Source: Sphingomonas sp. PP-CE-1G-424
GTDB taxonomy: Bacteria; Pseudomonadota; Alphaproteobacteria; Sphingomonadales; Sphingomonadaceae
Direction of reading: 5' to 3'
Length of the DNA: 64,000 nucleotides
Assembly (NCBI RefSeq): GCF_004341085.1
Contig: NZ_SLXW01000002.1
Coordinates: 310,001 to 374,000 of the forward strand
In this document: in pieces, positions 55,487-63,783 of the stretch
Layout of the letters: every line of letters starts with the position of its first letter
How positions within the stretch are numbered: the stretch's first letter is position 1
Position numbers and translations under genes: made by a program
Notes under the pieces: model-generated
Seen by the model: only the letters and a program-made list of their open reading frames with translations
The model's database searches: none
What the model was told of the DNA's origin: nothing

Positions 55487-56338
55487 ATGCGCTTCACCAC
55501 ACTTCTTCTCGGCGGCATTGCTTTGGCTGCCGCAACGCCCGCGTTCGCGCAGGACGATACCGCGCCTCCCAAGGAGGTTACGGTCACGGGTTCGGTTGGT
55601 CTCGTCAGCGACTACCGCTTCCGCGGTGTGTCGCAGTCGGACGAGAACCTCGCGGTTCAGGGCGGCATCACGATCGCGCACAAGAGCGGCGTCTATATCG
55701 GCACCTGGGCGTCGAACCTGTCCGGCTGGGGCACGTTCGGCGGCGCCAACATGGAGCTCGACCTGATCGCCGGGTACAAGGTGCCGGTCGGCGGCGGCGC
55801 GCTCGATGTCGGTGCGACCTGGTACATGTATCCGGGCGGCTTCGACAACACCGACTTCATCGAGCCCTATGCCAAGCTGTCGGGCACCGCCGGCCCGGTC
55901 GCGCTACTCGCGGGCGTCGCCTATGCGCCCAAGCAGCAGGCGCTGGGGCCGTGGTACACCAACGGCACGTCGGCCGCGAACGGCGTGTACGACCGCGTCA
56001 ACGCTAAGGACGACAACCTCTATCTATGGGGCGACGTCAGCAGCGGGATCCCGACCACCGGCGTGACCGTGAAGGCGCATGTCGGCTATTCGCGCGGCAA
56101 CAAGGGCCTCGGGCCGTTCGCGACCAGCGTGTCGCCGACGGGTGAGTATTGGGACTGGCTGCTCGGTGCGGATTACGTGATCCCGACGACGCCGCTGACG
56201 CTGGGGGTCGCGTATGTCGACACCGATATCTCGAAGCGCGAATCGGCGTATCTCCAGCCGAGCTTCAGCCGTGGCCAGGATGGCACCGGTTCGATCGCCG
56301 GCGGCAAGGTCCTGGTGTCGCTGACCGCGGCGTTCTGA
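55487..56338 (+). CDS. TorF family putative outer-membrane porin
   Basis: 283 residues from the ATG at 55487, preceded by AAAGGGA. A signal peptide (cleavage near AFA-QDD) is followed by the TorF/Gcw_chp domain opening VTVTGSVGLVSDYRFRGVSQ and GGITIAHKSGVYIGTWASN, then alternating amphipathic strands such as GYKVPVGGGALDVGATWYMY. The last residues VSLTAAF end in Phe, as expected for an outer-membrane barrel. Family members are thought to be porins; substrates are unknown. The 221-base upstream gap holds GCATGCGCAACATGCGTGC, an imperfect direct repeat of GCATGCG, and no gene. Confidence 0.92.
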   Translation: MRFTTLLLGGIALAAATPAFAQDDTAPPKEVTVTGSVGLVSDYRFRGVSQSDENLAVQGGITIAHKSGVYIGTWASNLSGWGTFGGANMELDLIAGYKVPVGGGALDVGATWYMYPGGFDNTDFIEPYAKLSGTAGPVALLAGVAYAPKQQALGPWYTNGTSAANGVYDRVNAKDDNLYLWGDVSSGIPTTGVTVKAHVGYSRGNKGLGPFATSVSPTGEYWDWLLGADYVIPTTPLTLGVAYVDTDISKRESAYLQPSFSRGQDGTGSIAGGKVLVSLTAAF

Positions 56339-56369
56339 TCGCTCTGGGGAGAGGGCTCCCATGAGCCTT

Positions 56370-56424
56370 GCTTCCCCGCGAAGGCGGGACCCCGACTGGG
56401 CTCCCGCCTTCGCGGGAGAACAAG
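56370..56424. repeat. Palindromic repeat family R2, copy 5
   Basis: CTTCCCCGCGAAGGCGGGAC, CCCGACTGGG, CTCCCGCCTTCGCGGGAGAA. It starts 31 bases after the porin stop. Confidence 0.88.
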
Positions 56425-56452
56425 ACGGGTAGAGGTTTCGCAATACCAAAAC

Positions 56453-56535
56453 CGTCATCCTGGGCTTGACCCAGGATCCAGAGCGGCAGGCGTTCCGCTC
56501 ACGGCTCTGGATCCTGACTTTCGTCAGGATGACGG
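56453..56535. repeat. Palindromic repeat family R3, copy 3
   Basis: CCGTCATCCTGGGCTTGACC, ATCCAGAGCG, GCTCTGGATCCTGACTTTCG, TCAGGATGACGG. Like copy 2 it mixes the GGGCTTGACCC arm with the GACTTTCGTC arm. The same gap also carries an R2 copy and a terminator. Confidence 0.88.
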
Positions 56536-56569
56536 GGCGGGGAGCGGCGGAACGAGACCGGCAGACACG

Positions 56570-56603
56570 AAAAAGGGCGGCCCCGAGAGGAGCCGCCCTT
56601 TTT
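56570..56603 (-). terminator. Bidirectional intrinsic terminator between the porin and DUF3035 genes
   Basis: AAAAAGGGCGGCCCC, loop GAGA, GGAGCCGCCCTTTTT. A strong GC stem is flanked by A and T runs on both sides. It lies 22 bases beyond the DUF3035 stop on the minus strand and ends the ileS-lspA-DUF3035 operon. Confidence 0.88.
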
Positions 56604-56624
56604 CGTACGACGGGAAGACCCCGA

Positions 56625-57053
56625 TCAGTTCGCCTTGGCGCGGGCGTCCTGGCCGTCGCCTTCGGGGGCGGCGACGATGTCGCGAGTCGTGCTGCCCTTG
56701 TCGACGACGGTCGTGTCGGGATCGCCCGCGCTGGAGCGGATGCCGGGATCGTCCGAATCGGCGCCGGCATCGTTCAGCACGCCGGTCTCCGCCGGGCTGC
56801 GTGCGGCGGTGCCGCCGAACAGCGCGTCGAGCGTTTGCGCGTTGGCCGCGGTATCCTGCGGGCGGGCGGCGCCGGGCTGCGGCGGGACCAGCGCGAAGTC
56901 GGGCGGGATGACCAGCGGTGCCTGGCGCGCGACCGCGAACTCGTCGGGACGCGCACGATCGAGGCTCTTGCTCGTCGCACAGCCGGACAGGAGGACGACG
57001 GCGCTCGCTAAGGCGACGACGGGCCCGGCGGCCAGGGGTACGAACTTACGCAT
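56625..57053 (-). CDS. DUF3035 family lipoprotein
   Basis: 142 residues from the ATG at 57053. A lipoprotein signal (VVLLSGCATS) is followed by SLDRARPDEFAVARQAPLVI and PPDFALVPPQPGAARPQDTA, the conserved DUF3035 core; the remainder is Asp/Gly/Ala-rich and probably disordered. Family members in alphaproteobacteria sit after lspA. Function is unknown. Its ATG lies inside the lspA 3' end (eight-base overlap), so its translation is coupled to the signal peptidase that processes it. It is the last gene before a strong terminator. Confidence 0.85.
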   Translation of the reverse strand: MRKFVPLAAGPVVALASAVVLLSGCATSKSLDRARPDEFAVARQAPLVIPPDFALVPPQPGAARPQDTAANAQTLDALFGGTAARSPAETGVLNDAGADSDDPGIRSSAGDPDTTVVDKGSTTRDIVAAPEGDGQDARAKAN

Positions 57054-57549
57054 GGGAATTCTCCACAGGGGGCTTCTCGCGCACGAGGAGCGCCCGAACA
57101 AGCAGGACGAGCACGCCGACAGTAATCGCTGCATCGGCGACATTGAAGACCAAAAACGGGCGCCATTCGCCGATATGCAGGTCGCAGAAATCGACCACAT
57201 AACCGAGCCGGATCCGGTCGAGGATATTGCCGATCGCCCCGCCGAGCACGAAGCCCAGCGCGACCTGGTCGGCGGGGTTCTTCTCGCGCGTCATCCACAC
57301 CGCGACCCCGACCGCGATCGCGCCGGTCAGCAGCACCAGCGCCCAGCGGGTGAGGTGGCCGTCGGCGGGGAGCAGCCCGAGCGAGATGCCGATGTTCGGC
57401 ACGAAGCGGAGGTCGAAGAACGACGTGATCGTCTGCGAATCGCCAAGCGAATCGATCCCGAGCGGCTTGGTCACCGCCCATTTGCTGAGCTGGTCGGCGA
57501 GGAAGAGGGCGGCAGCGGCGGCGAACCCGGCCTTGGGCAGGTTACGCAT
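57046..57549 (-). CDS. lspA: Lipoprotein signal peptidase
   Basis: 167 residues from the ATG at 57549. Four membrane helices; the catalytic aspartates are in GNILDRIRLGYVVDFCDLHI and FNVADAAITVG, and the family opening FLADQLSKWAV is present. LspA cuts the signal peptide before the lipidated cysteine of prolipoproteins; several lipoproteins are encoded in the window (22935, 56625 and perhaps 29548). Its start overlaps the ileS stop by eight bases; ileS-lspA is a widely conserved pair. Confidence 0.97.
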   Translation of the reverse strand: MRNLPKAGFAAAAALFLADQLSKWAVTKPLGIDSLGDSQTITSFFDLRFVPNIGISLGLLPADGHLTRWALVLLTGAIAVGVAVWMTREKNPADQVALGFVLGGAIGNILDRIRLGYVVDFCDLHIGEWRPFLVFNVADAAITVGVLVLLVRALLVREKPPVENSHA

Positions 57550-60526
57550 CGGCCACCACCTCGTCGCATCGGTTGCAGAGCTCGCCATCGACGCTCACCT
57601 CGGGAAGGTGGCGCCAGCACCGGCCGCATTTGTGGAAGTCGGTGCGCGTTACGGTGACCGCGTCGCCCGGCGTGACCTTGGCGACGATGAACGCTTCGGC
57701 CAGTTCCGCAGCTTCAATCGGCGCGAGAGGCGACATCGATTTGATCGTGACCTCTGCCTCCAAACTCGAGCGCACGGTCTTTTCGCGACGCATGGGTTCG
57801 ATCGCTTCGGTAACCGTTTCGCGAAGTGCACGGATTTGCGTCCACTTCTTCCCGACCTCGACGCCGTCCTCCACCTCGGGCAGCGACGGCCATTCGAGGT
57901 AGTGCACCGAGCTGTCGTCGTTGGGGAAGCGCGACTGCCACACTTCTTCCGCGGTGAAGCAGAGCACCGGCGCGGCGTAGCGGACGAGCGCGTGGAACAG
58001 CACGTCGAGGACGGTGCGGTACGACCGGCGCTTGATGTCGTCGGTCGCGTCGCAATAGAGCGAATCCTTGCGGATATCGAAGAAGAACGCGGACAGGTCC
58101 TCGTTCGCGAAGTCGGTCAGCAGGCGCGTGTAGCGGTTGAACTCGTACGCTTCGGCCGCCTGGCGCAGTTCGGTGTCGATCATGCCGAGGCGGTGGAGCA
58201 CGTAGCGCTCGAGCTCGGGCATGTCGGATACGGCGACGCGCTCCGACTCGTCGAAGTCTTCGAGCGCGCCGAGCATGTACCGGAACGTGTTGCGCAGCTT
58301 CCGATACGCGTCGGAGGCGGTGGCGAGCACTTCCTTGCCGATCTTCACGTCGTCGAAATAGTCGGTCGAGGCGACCCACATGCGCAGGATGTCCGCGCCG
58401 GACTCGCCGATGATCTTGAGCGGATCGACGACGTTGCCGAGCGACTTCGACATCTTCCGGCCCTGGCCGTCGAGCGCGAAGCCGTGCGTGAGGACCGCGT
58501 CGTACGGTGCGCGACCGCGCGTGCCGCAGCTTTCGAGCAGCGACGACTGGAACCAGCCGCGATGCTGGTCCGAGCCTTCGAGATACAGGTTCGCGCGCGT
58601 TCCCTCGCCGTAGCGCGCCTCGACCGTGAAGACGTGCGTGCAGCCGGAGTCGAACCAGACGTCGAGGATGTCCTTCACGACCTCATAGTCCGCGAGGTCG
58701 TAGTCGGGACCGAGCAGCGCCTGGTGGCCGTCGGCATACCACGCGTCCGCGCCGTTCTGGCGGAAGGCTTCGACGATGCGCGCATTGACGGCGGGGTCGT
58801 TGAGGTATTGGCCGGTGGCGCGGTCGACGAACAGCGCGATCGGGACGCCCCAGGCGCGCTGGCGCGAGATGACCCAGTCGGGGCGGCCCTGCACCATCGA
58901 CGTGATCCGGTTTTCCGCACGCGCGGGGATCCAGGTGGTCGCGGCGATCGCGTCGAGCGCGATTTCGCGGAGCGTGGCGCCGTTGCCTGCTTCCGACTCC
59001 CTCTCCCCTGCGGGGAGAGGGCTGGGGTGAGGGGCTGTTCCGGGCGCAGCATTGCTGGGCTGCCCCTCACCCCGACCCTCTCCCCGGAGGGGAGAGGGAG
59101 CAGAAGACGAGTCCATCGGGATGAACCATTGCGGGGTCGCGCGGAAGATCACTTTCGCCTTCGAGCGCCACGAATGCGGGTAGCTGTGCTTGAAGTCGTC
59201 GCTCGCCGCGAGCAACGCACCAGCCTCGCGCAGGTCCGAGCAGATCGGGCCGTCGGCGCTCACGAACTTTTTGTTGATGACGCTGCCCTGGCCACCGAGC
59301 CACGCCCAGTCCGCACGGTACATCCCGGCGCCGTCGATCGCGAAGACCGGGTCGATGCCGTATTGCTTGCAGAGTTCGAAATCGTCCTCGCCGTGGTCCG
59401 GCGCCATATGGACGAGCCCGGTACCCGCGTCGGTCGTGACGAACGCGCCGGGGAGGAACGGCCGCGGCTTCGCGAAGAACCCGCCGAGCGCGTGCATCGG
59501 GTGGAGCACGGTTGCGTCGGCGAGGTCGGAGCCCTTCCCGCGCCAAAGTATCGCAGCGCTGCCCTCCTCTCCGTCACCCCGGCGGAGGCCGCGGCCCACG
59601 TCACCGCGGTCTCCCCCGTTGGTAAGTGGGTCCCGGCCTCCGCCGGGATGACGGGAGGAGAGGGTGCGGGCAAAAAAGCTGTCGATCAGCGCGTCTGCGA
59701 TCAGGAAGCGACGGTCGCCGTCCGCTACCACAACATACTCGATCTCAGGCCCATAGCTCAGCGCCTGGTTCACCGGGATCGTCCACGGCGTCGTCGTCCA
59801 GATTACCGCATAGGCACCGACCAGTTCGGGCGCATTCGGCGCAGAGTCGATCTCGAACGCGACGTCGATCTGCGTGGAGACGATGTCCTCATACTCGACC
59901 TCGGCCTCGGCGAGCGCGGTCTTTTCGACCGGCGACCACATCACCGGCTTGGCGCCGCGGTACAGCTGGCCGCTCTCGGCGAACTTCAGCAGCTCGCCGA
60001 CGATCGCGGCCTCGGCCTCGTACTTCATCGTCAGGTACGGATAGGCCCAGTCGCCCATCACGCCGAGCCGCTCGAACTCGGCCTTCTGCACGGCCACCCA
60101 TTTCTCGGCATAGGCGCGGCATTCGGCGCGGAACTGGTCGACCGGCACGTCATCCTTGTCGAGCTTTTTCGCGCGGTACGCTTCCTCGACCTTCCACTCG
60201 ATCGGCAGGCCGTGGCAGTCCCAGCCGGGGACGTAGGGCGCGTCCTTGCCCATCAGCGATTGCGAGCGGACGATGATGTCCTTCAGGACCTTGTTCATCG
60301 CGTGGCCCATGTGGATGTCGCCGTTCGCGTAGGGCGGGCCATCGTGCAGGATGAACCGCTCGCGCCCGAGCCGCTGTTCGCGCAACCGGTCGTAGATGCC
60401 GAGCTTGGCCCAGCGCTCCAGGATCGCCGGCTCCTTGGCGGCGAGACCCGCCTTCATCGGGAAGTCGGTCTTCGGCAGGAAGACGGTATCGCGGTAATCG
60501 CGGGCGGGCGCAGGAGTATCGGTCAT
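57542..60526 (-). CDS. ileS: Isoleucyl-tRNA synthetase carrying two in-frame palindromic-element insertions
   Basis: 994 residues from the ATG at 60526. Class I motifs HMGH (72-75) in DGPPYANGDIHMGHA and KMSKS (about 691) are intact, and so are the CP1 editing segment WTTTPWTIPVNQAL, the DAGTGLVHMAPDHGEDD block and the C-terminal zinc cysteines (CGRCW and CNRC). The reading frame is unbroken, so the gene is probably functional. Residues about 289-321 (with SRHPGGGRDP) and about 473-517 (with APSPLRGEGRGEG and HPSPLPAGERE) do not match the family and are encoded by palindromic repeats. The first lies in the editing domain. It overlaps lspA. Confidence 0.96.
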   Translation of the reverse strand: MTDTPAPARDYRDTVFLPKTDFPMKAGLAAKEPAILERWAKLGIYDRLREQRLGRERFILHDGPPYANGDIHMGHAMNKVLKDIIVRSQSLMGKDAPYVPGWDCHGLPIEWKVEEAYRAKKLDKDDVPVDQFRAECRAYAEKWVAVQKAEFERLGVMGDWAYPYLTMKYEAEAAIVGELLKFAESGQLYRGAKPVMWSPVEKTALAEAEVEYEDIVSTQIDVAFEIDSAPNAPELVGAYAVIWTTTPWTIPVNQALSYGPEIEYVVVADGDRRFLIADALIDSFFARTLSSRHPGGGRDPLTNGGDRGDVGRGLRRGDGEEGSAAILWRGKGSDLADATVLHPMHALGGFFAKPRPFLPGAFVTTDAGTGLVHMAPDHGEDDFELCKQYGIDPVFAIDGAGMYRADWAWLGGQGSVINKKFVSADGPICSDLREAGALLAASDDFKHSYPHSWRSKAKVIFRATPQWFIPMDSSSAPSPLRGEGRGEGQPSNAAPGTAPHPSPLPAGERESEAGNGATLREIALDAIAATTWIPARAENRITSMVQGRPDWVISRQRAWGVPIALFVDRATGQYLNDPAVNARIVEAFRQNGADAWYADGHQALLGPDYDLADYEVVKDILDVWFDSGCTHVFTVEARYGEGTRANLYLEGSDQHRGWFQSSLLESCGTRGRAPYDAVLTHGFALDGQGRKMSKSLGNVVDPLKIIGESGADILRMWVASTDYFDDVKIGKEVLATASDAYRKLRNTFRYMLGALEDFDESERVAVSDMPELERYVLHRLGMIDTELRQAAEAYEFNRYTRLLTDFANEDLSAFFFDIRKDSLYCDATDDIKRRSYRTVLDVLFHALVRYAAPVLCFTAEEVWQSRFPNDDSSVHYLEWPSLPEVEDGVEVGKKWTQIRALRETVTEAIEPMRREKTVRSSLEAEVTIKSMSPLAPIEAAELAEAFIVAKVTPGDAVTVTRTDFHKCGRCWRHLPEVSVDGELCNRCDEVVADA
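58997..59101. repeat. Palindromic element inside ileS (R5-like)
   Basis: CTCCCTCTCCCCTGCGGGGA at one end and TCCCCGGAGGGGAGAGGGAG at the other, with CTGGGGTGAGGGG / CCCCTCACCCCGA inside. 105 bases, a multiple of three, in an open frame (residues about 476-510). The arms are of the same CCTC/GAGG-rich style as the R5 copies. Confidence 0.85.
59571..59654. repeat. Palindromic element inside ileS (R1-like)
   Basis: CCGTCACCCCGGCGGAGGCC and GGCCTCCGCCGGGATGACGG are near-exact inverses. 84 bases, a multiple of three, encoding residues about 292-319. The arms match the intergenic R1 family apart from the outermost bases, while the centre is about 20 bases shorter. Confidence 0.88.
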
Positions 60527-60594
60527 AAGTGGGCCGGGCTGTAGCCGGTAGCGGCTCACGTTGCCATCCCTCTCCCTCGCGGAGAGGGGCGCGG

Positions 60595-61518
60595 TTACGC
60601 CAGGATCGTCCGCGCGCGCGCGCAGTCGGCGTCCATCTGCGTGATGAGCGCATTGAGGTTGGCGAACTTCGCCTCGGGGCGGAGATATTCGATCAGCGAA
60701 ACCTCGATCCGCTGGCCGTACAGGTCTTCGCCGAAATCGAAGAAATGCGGCTCGAGCAGTTCCTTGGGCGGATCGAAGCTCGGGCGGATGCCGAGGTTCG
60801 CGGCGCCCTTTAGCACGCGACCGTCCTCCAGCCGCCCGGTCACCGCGTAGATCCCGTAGGCGGGGCGCAGGTAATTGCCCATGTCGAGATTGGCGGTCGG
60901 ATAGCCGATCGTGCGGCCGACCTTGTCGCCGTGCTGGACGAAGCCCTGGATCGCGAACGGGCGCGTCAGCAGGCGGGTGGCGGTGGCCATGTCGCCAGCG
61001 CGCAGCGCCTCGCGGATGCGGGTGGAGGACACGGTCTCGCCTTCCAGCTCGATCGCGCTCACCGTTTCCGCGCGAAATCCGTGCGCGGGGCCGCGCGAGG
61101 CGAGCGTGCGGACGGTGCCGGCCTTGCCCTTGCCGAAGGTGAAGTCCTCGCCGGTGACGATCCCGGCGACGCGCAGGTTGCGTTCGAGCCGTTCGGTGAT
61201 GAAGCGTTCGGCGGTCAGCGCGGCGAGATCGCCGTCGAAATTGAACACGACCATCGCATCGGCGCCGGCCTTCTTGAAAAGCTGCTGGCGCTGATCGAGC
61301 GTGGTCAGGCGGAACGGCGCGGTATCGGGGCGGAAATGGCGGACAGGATGCGGATCGAACGTCGCCACCAGCGCCGGACGCCCCTCGGCACGCGCCCAGG
61401 CGACCGCGCGCGCGACCACCGCCTGGTGACCGAGGTGAAATCCATCAAAATTCCCCAGCGCGACGATCCCGTTCGCCAGATACGACGGGAGCACCGCACC
61501 GCCGTCGAGACGTTGCAT
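60595..61518 (-). CDS. ribF: Bifunctional riboflavin kinase / FAD synthetase
   Basis: 307 residues. The N-terminal FMN adenylyltransferase domain has ALGNFDGFHLGHQAVV and ATFDPHPVRHF, and SSTRIREALRAGDMATATRL. The C-terminal riboflavin kinase domain has GRTIGYPTANLDM, PAYGIYAVTG, NLGIRPSFD and EPHFFDFGEDLYGQ. It makes FMN and FAD from riboflavin. It lies 68 bases upstream of ileS on the same strand, an order conserved in proteobacteria. Flavin supply suits the window's flavoenzymes, but the linkage to ileS is the well-known one. An R2 copy lies before its start. Confidence 0.97.
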   Translation of the reverse strand: MQRLDGGAVLPSYLANGIVALGNFDGFHLGHQAVVARAVAWARAEGRPALVATFDPHPVRHFRPDTAPFRLTTLDQRQQLFKKAGADAMVVFNFDGDLAALTAERFITERLERNLRVAGIVTGEDFTFGKGKAGTVRTLASRGPAHGFRAETVSAIELEGETVSSTRIREALRAGDMATATRLLTRPFAIQGFVQHGDKVGRTIGYPTANLDMGNYLRPAYGIYAVTGRLEDGRVLKGAANLGIRPSFDPPKELLEPHFFDFGEDLYGQRIEVSLIEYLRPEAKFANLNALITQMDADCARARTILA

Positions 61519-61584
61519 GCGCGGGTCAGTAACCAGCCGTCGCGAAAGGCGATAGTCCTTCCGTGCGGTTGCCTGCTGCGCTTC

Positions 61585-61640
61585 CTTGTTCTCCCGCGAA
61601 GGCGGGGGACGGTCTGGCTCGCGCCCTCGCGGGAGAACAG
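61585..61640. repeat. Palindromic repeat family R2, copy 6 (inverted, diverged)
   Basis: TTGTTCTCCCGCGAAGGCGG, GACGGTCTGGC, TCGCGCCCTCGCGGGAGAAC. It lies in the gap between folA and ribF, inverted relative to most copies, and its stem has mismatches. Confidence 0.75.
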
Positions 61641-61643
61641 TCT

Positions 61644-62108
61644 TTAGGGGCGGGTGAGCGTGACGAAGCTGTAGGCCGGGCGGTCGTTTTCGGCGGGGTG
61701 GTCTTCGCGCGCGATCTCGTGCCAGCCATCGAAGGCGGGGACGGTCGCGTCGCCTTCAGGTTCCGCATGCACTTCGGTCAGCTCGATGCGATCCGCGTGG
61801 GGAAGCAACTGCGCATATATCTGCGCGCCACCGATCACCGCGACGTCGTCGCCCGCCATCGCCAGCGCTTCCTCGACCGAATGCGCGACCTCTGCGCCGT
61901 CCGCAGTCCAGTTGCTGCGCGTGAGGACGATGTGGCGGCGACCGGGGAGGGGGCTCGGGAAGCTCTCGAACGTTTTCCGGCCCATCACCATCGGCTTGCC
62001 CATCGTGAGCGCCTTGAAGCGCTTCAGGTCGGCGGGGAGGCGCCAGGGGAGTTGCCCGTCACGGCCGATAACGCCGTTGGTGGCGCGGGCGAGGTAGAAG
62101 GTGATCAT
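61644..62108 (-). CDS. folA: Dihydrofolate reductase
   Basis: 154 residues from the ATG at 62108. Family motifs are ARATNGVIGRDGQLPWRLPADLKRFK split over the first 30 residues, MGRKTFESFPSPLPGRRHIV and the NADPH-binding VIGGAQIYAQLLPHADRIELTEV. It reduces dihydrofolate to tetrahydrofolate and so regenerates the cofactor used by ThyA, which is encoded 0.8 kb upstream on the same strand. Residues important for trimethoprim binding cannot be judged by eye. An R1 copy precedes the start. Confidence 0.96.
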   Translation of the reverse strand: MITFYLARATNGVIGRDGQLPWRLPADLKRFKALTMGKPMVMGRKTFESFPSPLPGRRHIVLTRSNWTADGAEVAHSVEEALAMAGDDVAVIGGAQIYAQLLPHADRIELTEVHAEPEGDATVPAFDGWHEIAREDHPAENDRPAYSFVTLTRP

Positions 62109-62174
62109 GCGGCGGTCATGCCGGAATGGGGGGCGGGGTTCTAGTCCGGGGATTGCTTCCGAACCAAACCCTAG

Positions 62175-62281
62175 CACCTCCCCGGCGGAGGCCGGGGTCC
62201 AGTTGGGAAACGTTGCTAACGGAGCGCTGCGTCCCGTCACCCCCACCTTTCCGACTGGGCCCCGGCCTTCGCCGGGGAGGT
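62175..62281. repeat. Palindromic repeat family R1, copy 7
   Basis: CACCTCCCCGGCGGAGGCCG, GTCCAGTTGGGAA, a centre with TAACGG and CCGTCA, CCGACTGGGCCCCGGCCTTC and GCCGGGGAGGT. The CCAATTGGG block has drifted to CCAGTTGGG and CGACTGGG on the two sides. It lies between folA and the hemerythrin gene. Confidence 0.88.
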
Positions 62282-62305
62282 AGGGGTGGGATGGGCATGC
62301 ACAAC

Positions 62306-62824
62306 TTAGCTCGGCGCGTGTTCCTTCACATACGCCTCGGGATCCTTGTCGACGACCTTCACCCCGTTCAGGTGGTTGGCCTCGAACGCCGCGAACCGCA
62401 CGCCAAGCTCATGCCGCTCTTCCAGCGTCGCATGCTTGCGGAAGTCGGTCAGGCCCTGGCGTTCTTCCTCCGCCAGATGATCGCTGTTCGCCTTGTTGCA
62501 TTCGCCGACTGCCTCGAACCATGCGTCCGATCCGACCGGATGCTTGTCGACAGCTTCGCCGGTGTCGCGGATGTCGTTGTGATCCTCGATCGCGTCCTCG
62601 GTCTCTTCAGCGGCCGAGTCGGCGTCGTTGCCGCCGGTGCCGATCTTCATCAGCCGCGGGTAGAAGAAGCGCTCCTCCGCCTCGGCATGCGCGTCGAGCA
62701 GGTTCTTGAGGCGGGTCCAGAGCGCCGACAGCGCCTCGGTGTCCTTGGCGTCGATCGAATCGATCTGCGCGAACAGTGCGCGCTGCTGCGCGTGTTCGTC
62801 GAGAATGAGCTGTGTGATATCCAT
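62306..62824 (-). CDS. Hemerythrin HHE domain protein
   Basis: 172 residues from the ATG at 62824. The four-helix HHE pattern is visible: LILDEHAQQRALFAQI (His), LLDAHAEAEERFFYPRL (His and Glu), DAIEDHNDIRD (His), NSDHLAEEERQGL (His and Glu), plus ANHLNGVK near the C-terminus. Such non-haem diiron proteins bind oxygen or respond to nitric oxide or iron. In alphaproteobacteria similar short cytoplasmic HHE proteins are common, but their roles are mostly unknown. It lies between thyA and folA on the same strand. Confidence 0.9.
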   Translation of the reverse strand: MDITQLILDEHAQQRALFAQIDSIDAKDTEALSALWTRLKNLLDAHAEAEERFFYPRLMKIGTGGNDADSAAEETEDAIEDHNDIRDTGEAVDKHPVGSDAWFEAVGECNKANSDHLAEEERQGLTDFRKHATLEERHELGVRFAAFEANHLNGVKVVDKDPEAYVKEHAPS

Positions 62825-62903
62825 GCGCAACTGAACCGCACAGCGCACGGGCGGTTCCTATTGCGATTCGGTCGCGCGGCGCTGCCGCGGGGGCGCTCTC
62901 TGT

Positions 62904-63698
62904 TCAGACCGCGACGGGGGCCTTGATGTGCGCCTGCGCGACGTAATCGTGGAGGACGAAATCCTCATACTCGTACGCGTCGATCGAGTCCGGCCTCCGC
63001 AATATCTCAAGGCGAGGGAGAGGCCCCGGCGATCGGGTCAGTTGCAGTTGCGCCTGCTCGAGATGATTTGAATAGAGATGGCAATCGCCGCCCGTCCAAA
63101 TAAACTCGCCGACCTGGAGCCCGCATTGCTGCGCGAGGATGTGCGTGAGCAGTGCATAGCTGGCGATGTTGAACGGCACGCCGAGGAAGATGTCGCCCGA
63201 GCGCTGGTAGAGCTGGAGCGAGAGCTTGCCGCCCGCGACATGCGTCTGGAAGAGGCAGTGGCACGGCGCGAGCGCCATCGCGTGGAGGTCGCCCGGGTTC
63301 CATGCGCTGACGATCTGGCGGCGCGAGGCGGGGTTGGTCTTGATCTGCGCGATCAGCTCGGCGATCTGGTCGATGTGGCGACCGTCCGCGGCGACCCAGT
63401 CGCGCCATTGCTTGCCGTAGACCGGGCCGAGATCGCCCGCTTCGTCCGCCCACTCGTCCCAGATCGCGACCTTTCGCTCCTGCAACCAGCGGACGTTGGT
63501 GTCGCCGCGGAGAAACCAGAGGAGCTCGACGATGATCGAGCGGAGGTGGAGCTTCTTGGTGGTCAGCACGGGGAAGCCCTGCGCGAGATCGAAGCGCATC
63601 TGCGCGCCGAACACGCTGAGCGTGCCGGTGCCGGTGCGGTCCATCGTCTCGACGCCGGTCGAGAGCACGCGGTCCATGAGATCTAGATATTGGCGCAT
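62904..63698 (-). CDS. thyA: Thymidylate synthase
   Basis: 264 residues from the ATG at 63698, the same length as E. coli ThyA. Catalytic Cys146 lies in [14 protein letters not shown], and [52 protein letters not shown] and [12 protein letters not shown] are all present. It makes dTMP from dUMP using methylene-tetrahydrofolate, producing the dihydrofolate that FolA recycles. The longer open frame up to 63866 overlaps a divergent gene and is not part of the protein. ThyA limits dUMP, which fits a genome that also encodes uracil-DNA surveillance (UdgX). Confidence 0.97.
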   Translation of the reverse strand: MRQYLDLMDRVLSTGVETMDRTGTGTLSVFGAQMRFDLAQGFPVLTTKKLHLRSIIVELLWFLRGDTNVRWLQERKVAIWDEWADEAGDLGPVYGKQWRDWVAADGRHIDQIAELIAQIKTNPASRRQIVSAWNPGDLHAMALAPCHCLFQTHVAGGKLSLQLYQRSGDIFLGVPFNIASYALLTHILAQQCGLQVGEFIWTGGDCHLYSNHLEQAQLQLTRSPGPLPRLEILRRPDSIDAYEYEDFVLHDYVAQAHIKAPVAV

Positions 63699-63783
63699 GC
63701 TGGGGGCGTAGCGGCGCGGGGGCGGGGGCTCAAGCGGATGTAGTTGCGCGTGCGGTCGCCGGTGTCGCGGGGCAGGCGGGTAT

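Noticed and set aside
57542..60526. ileS as a pseudogene or frameshifted gene because of its unusual segments
   Set aside because: The frame is continuous with all catalytic motifs before, between and after the inserted segments, and both elements are multiples of three.
57227..60544. An 1105-codon open frame on the plus strand opposite ileS
   Set aside because: Shadow of ileS; no recognisable domain, and it runs through both palindromic elements and across lspA.
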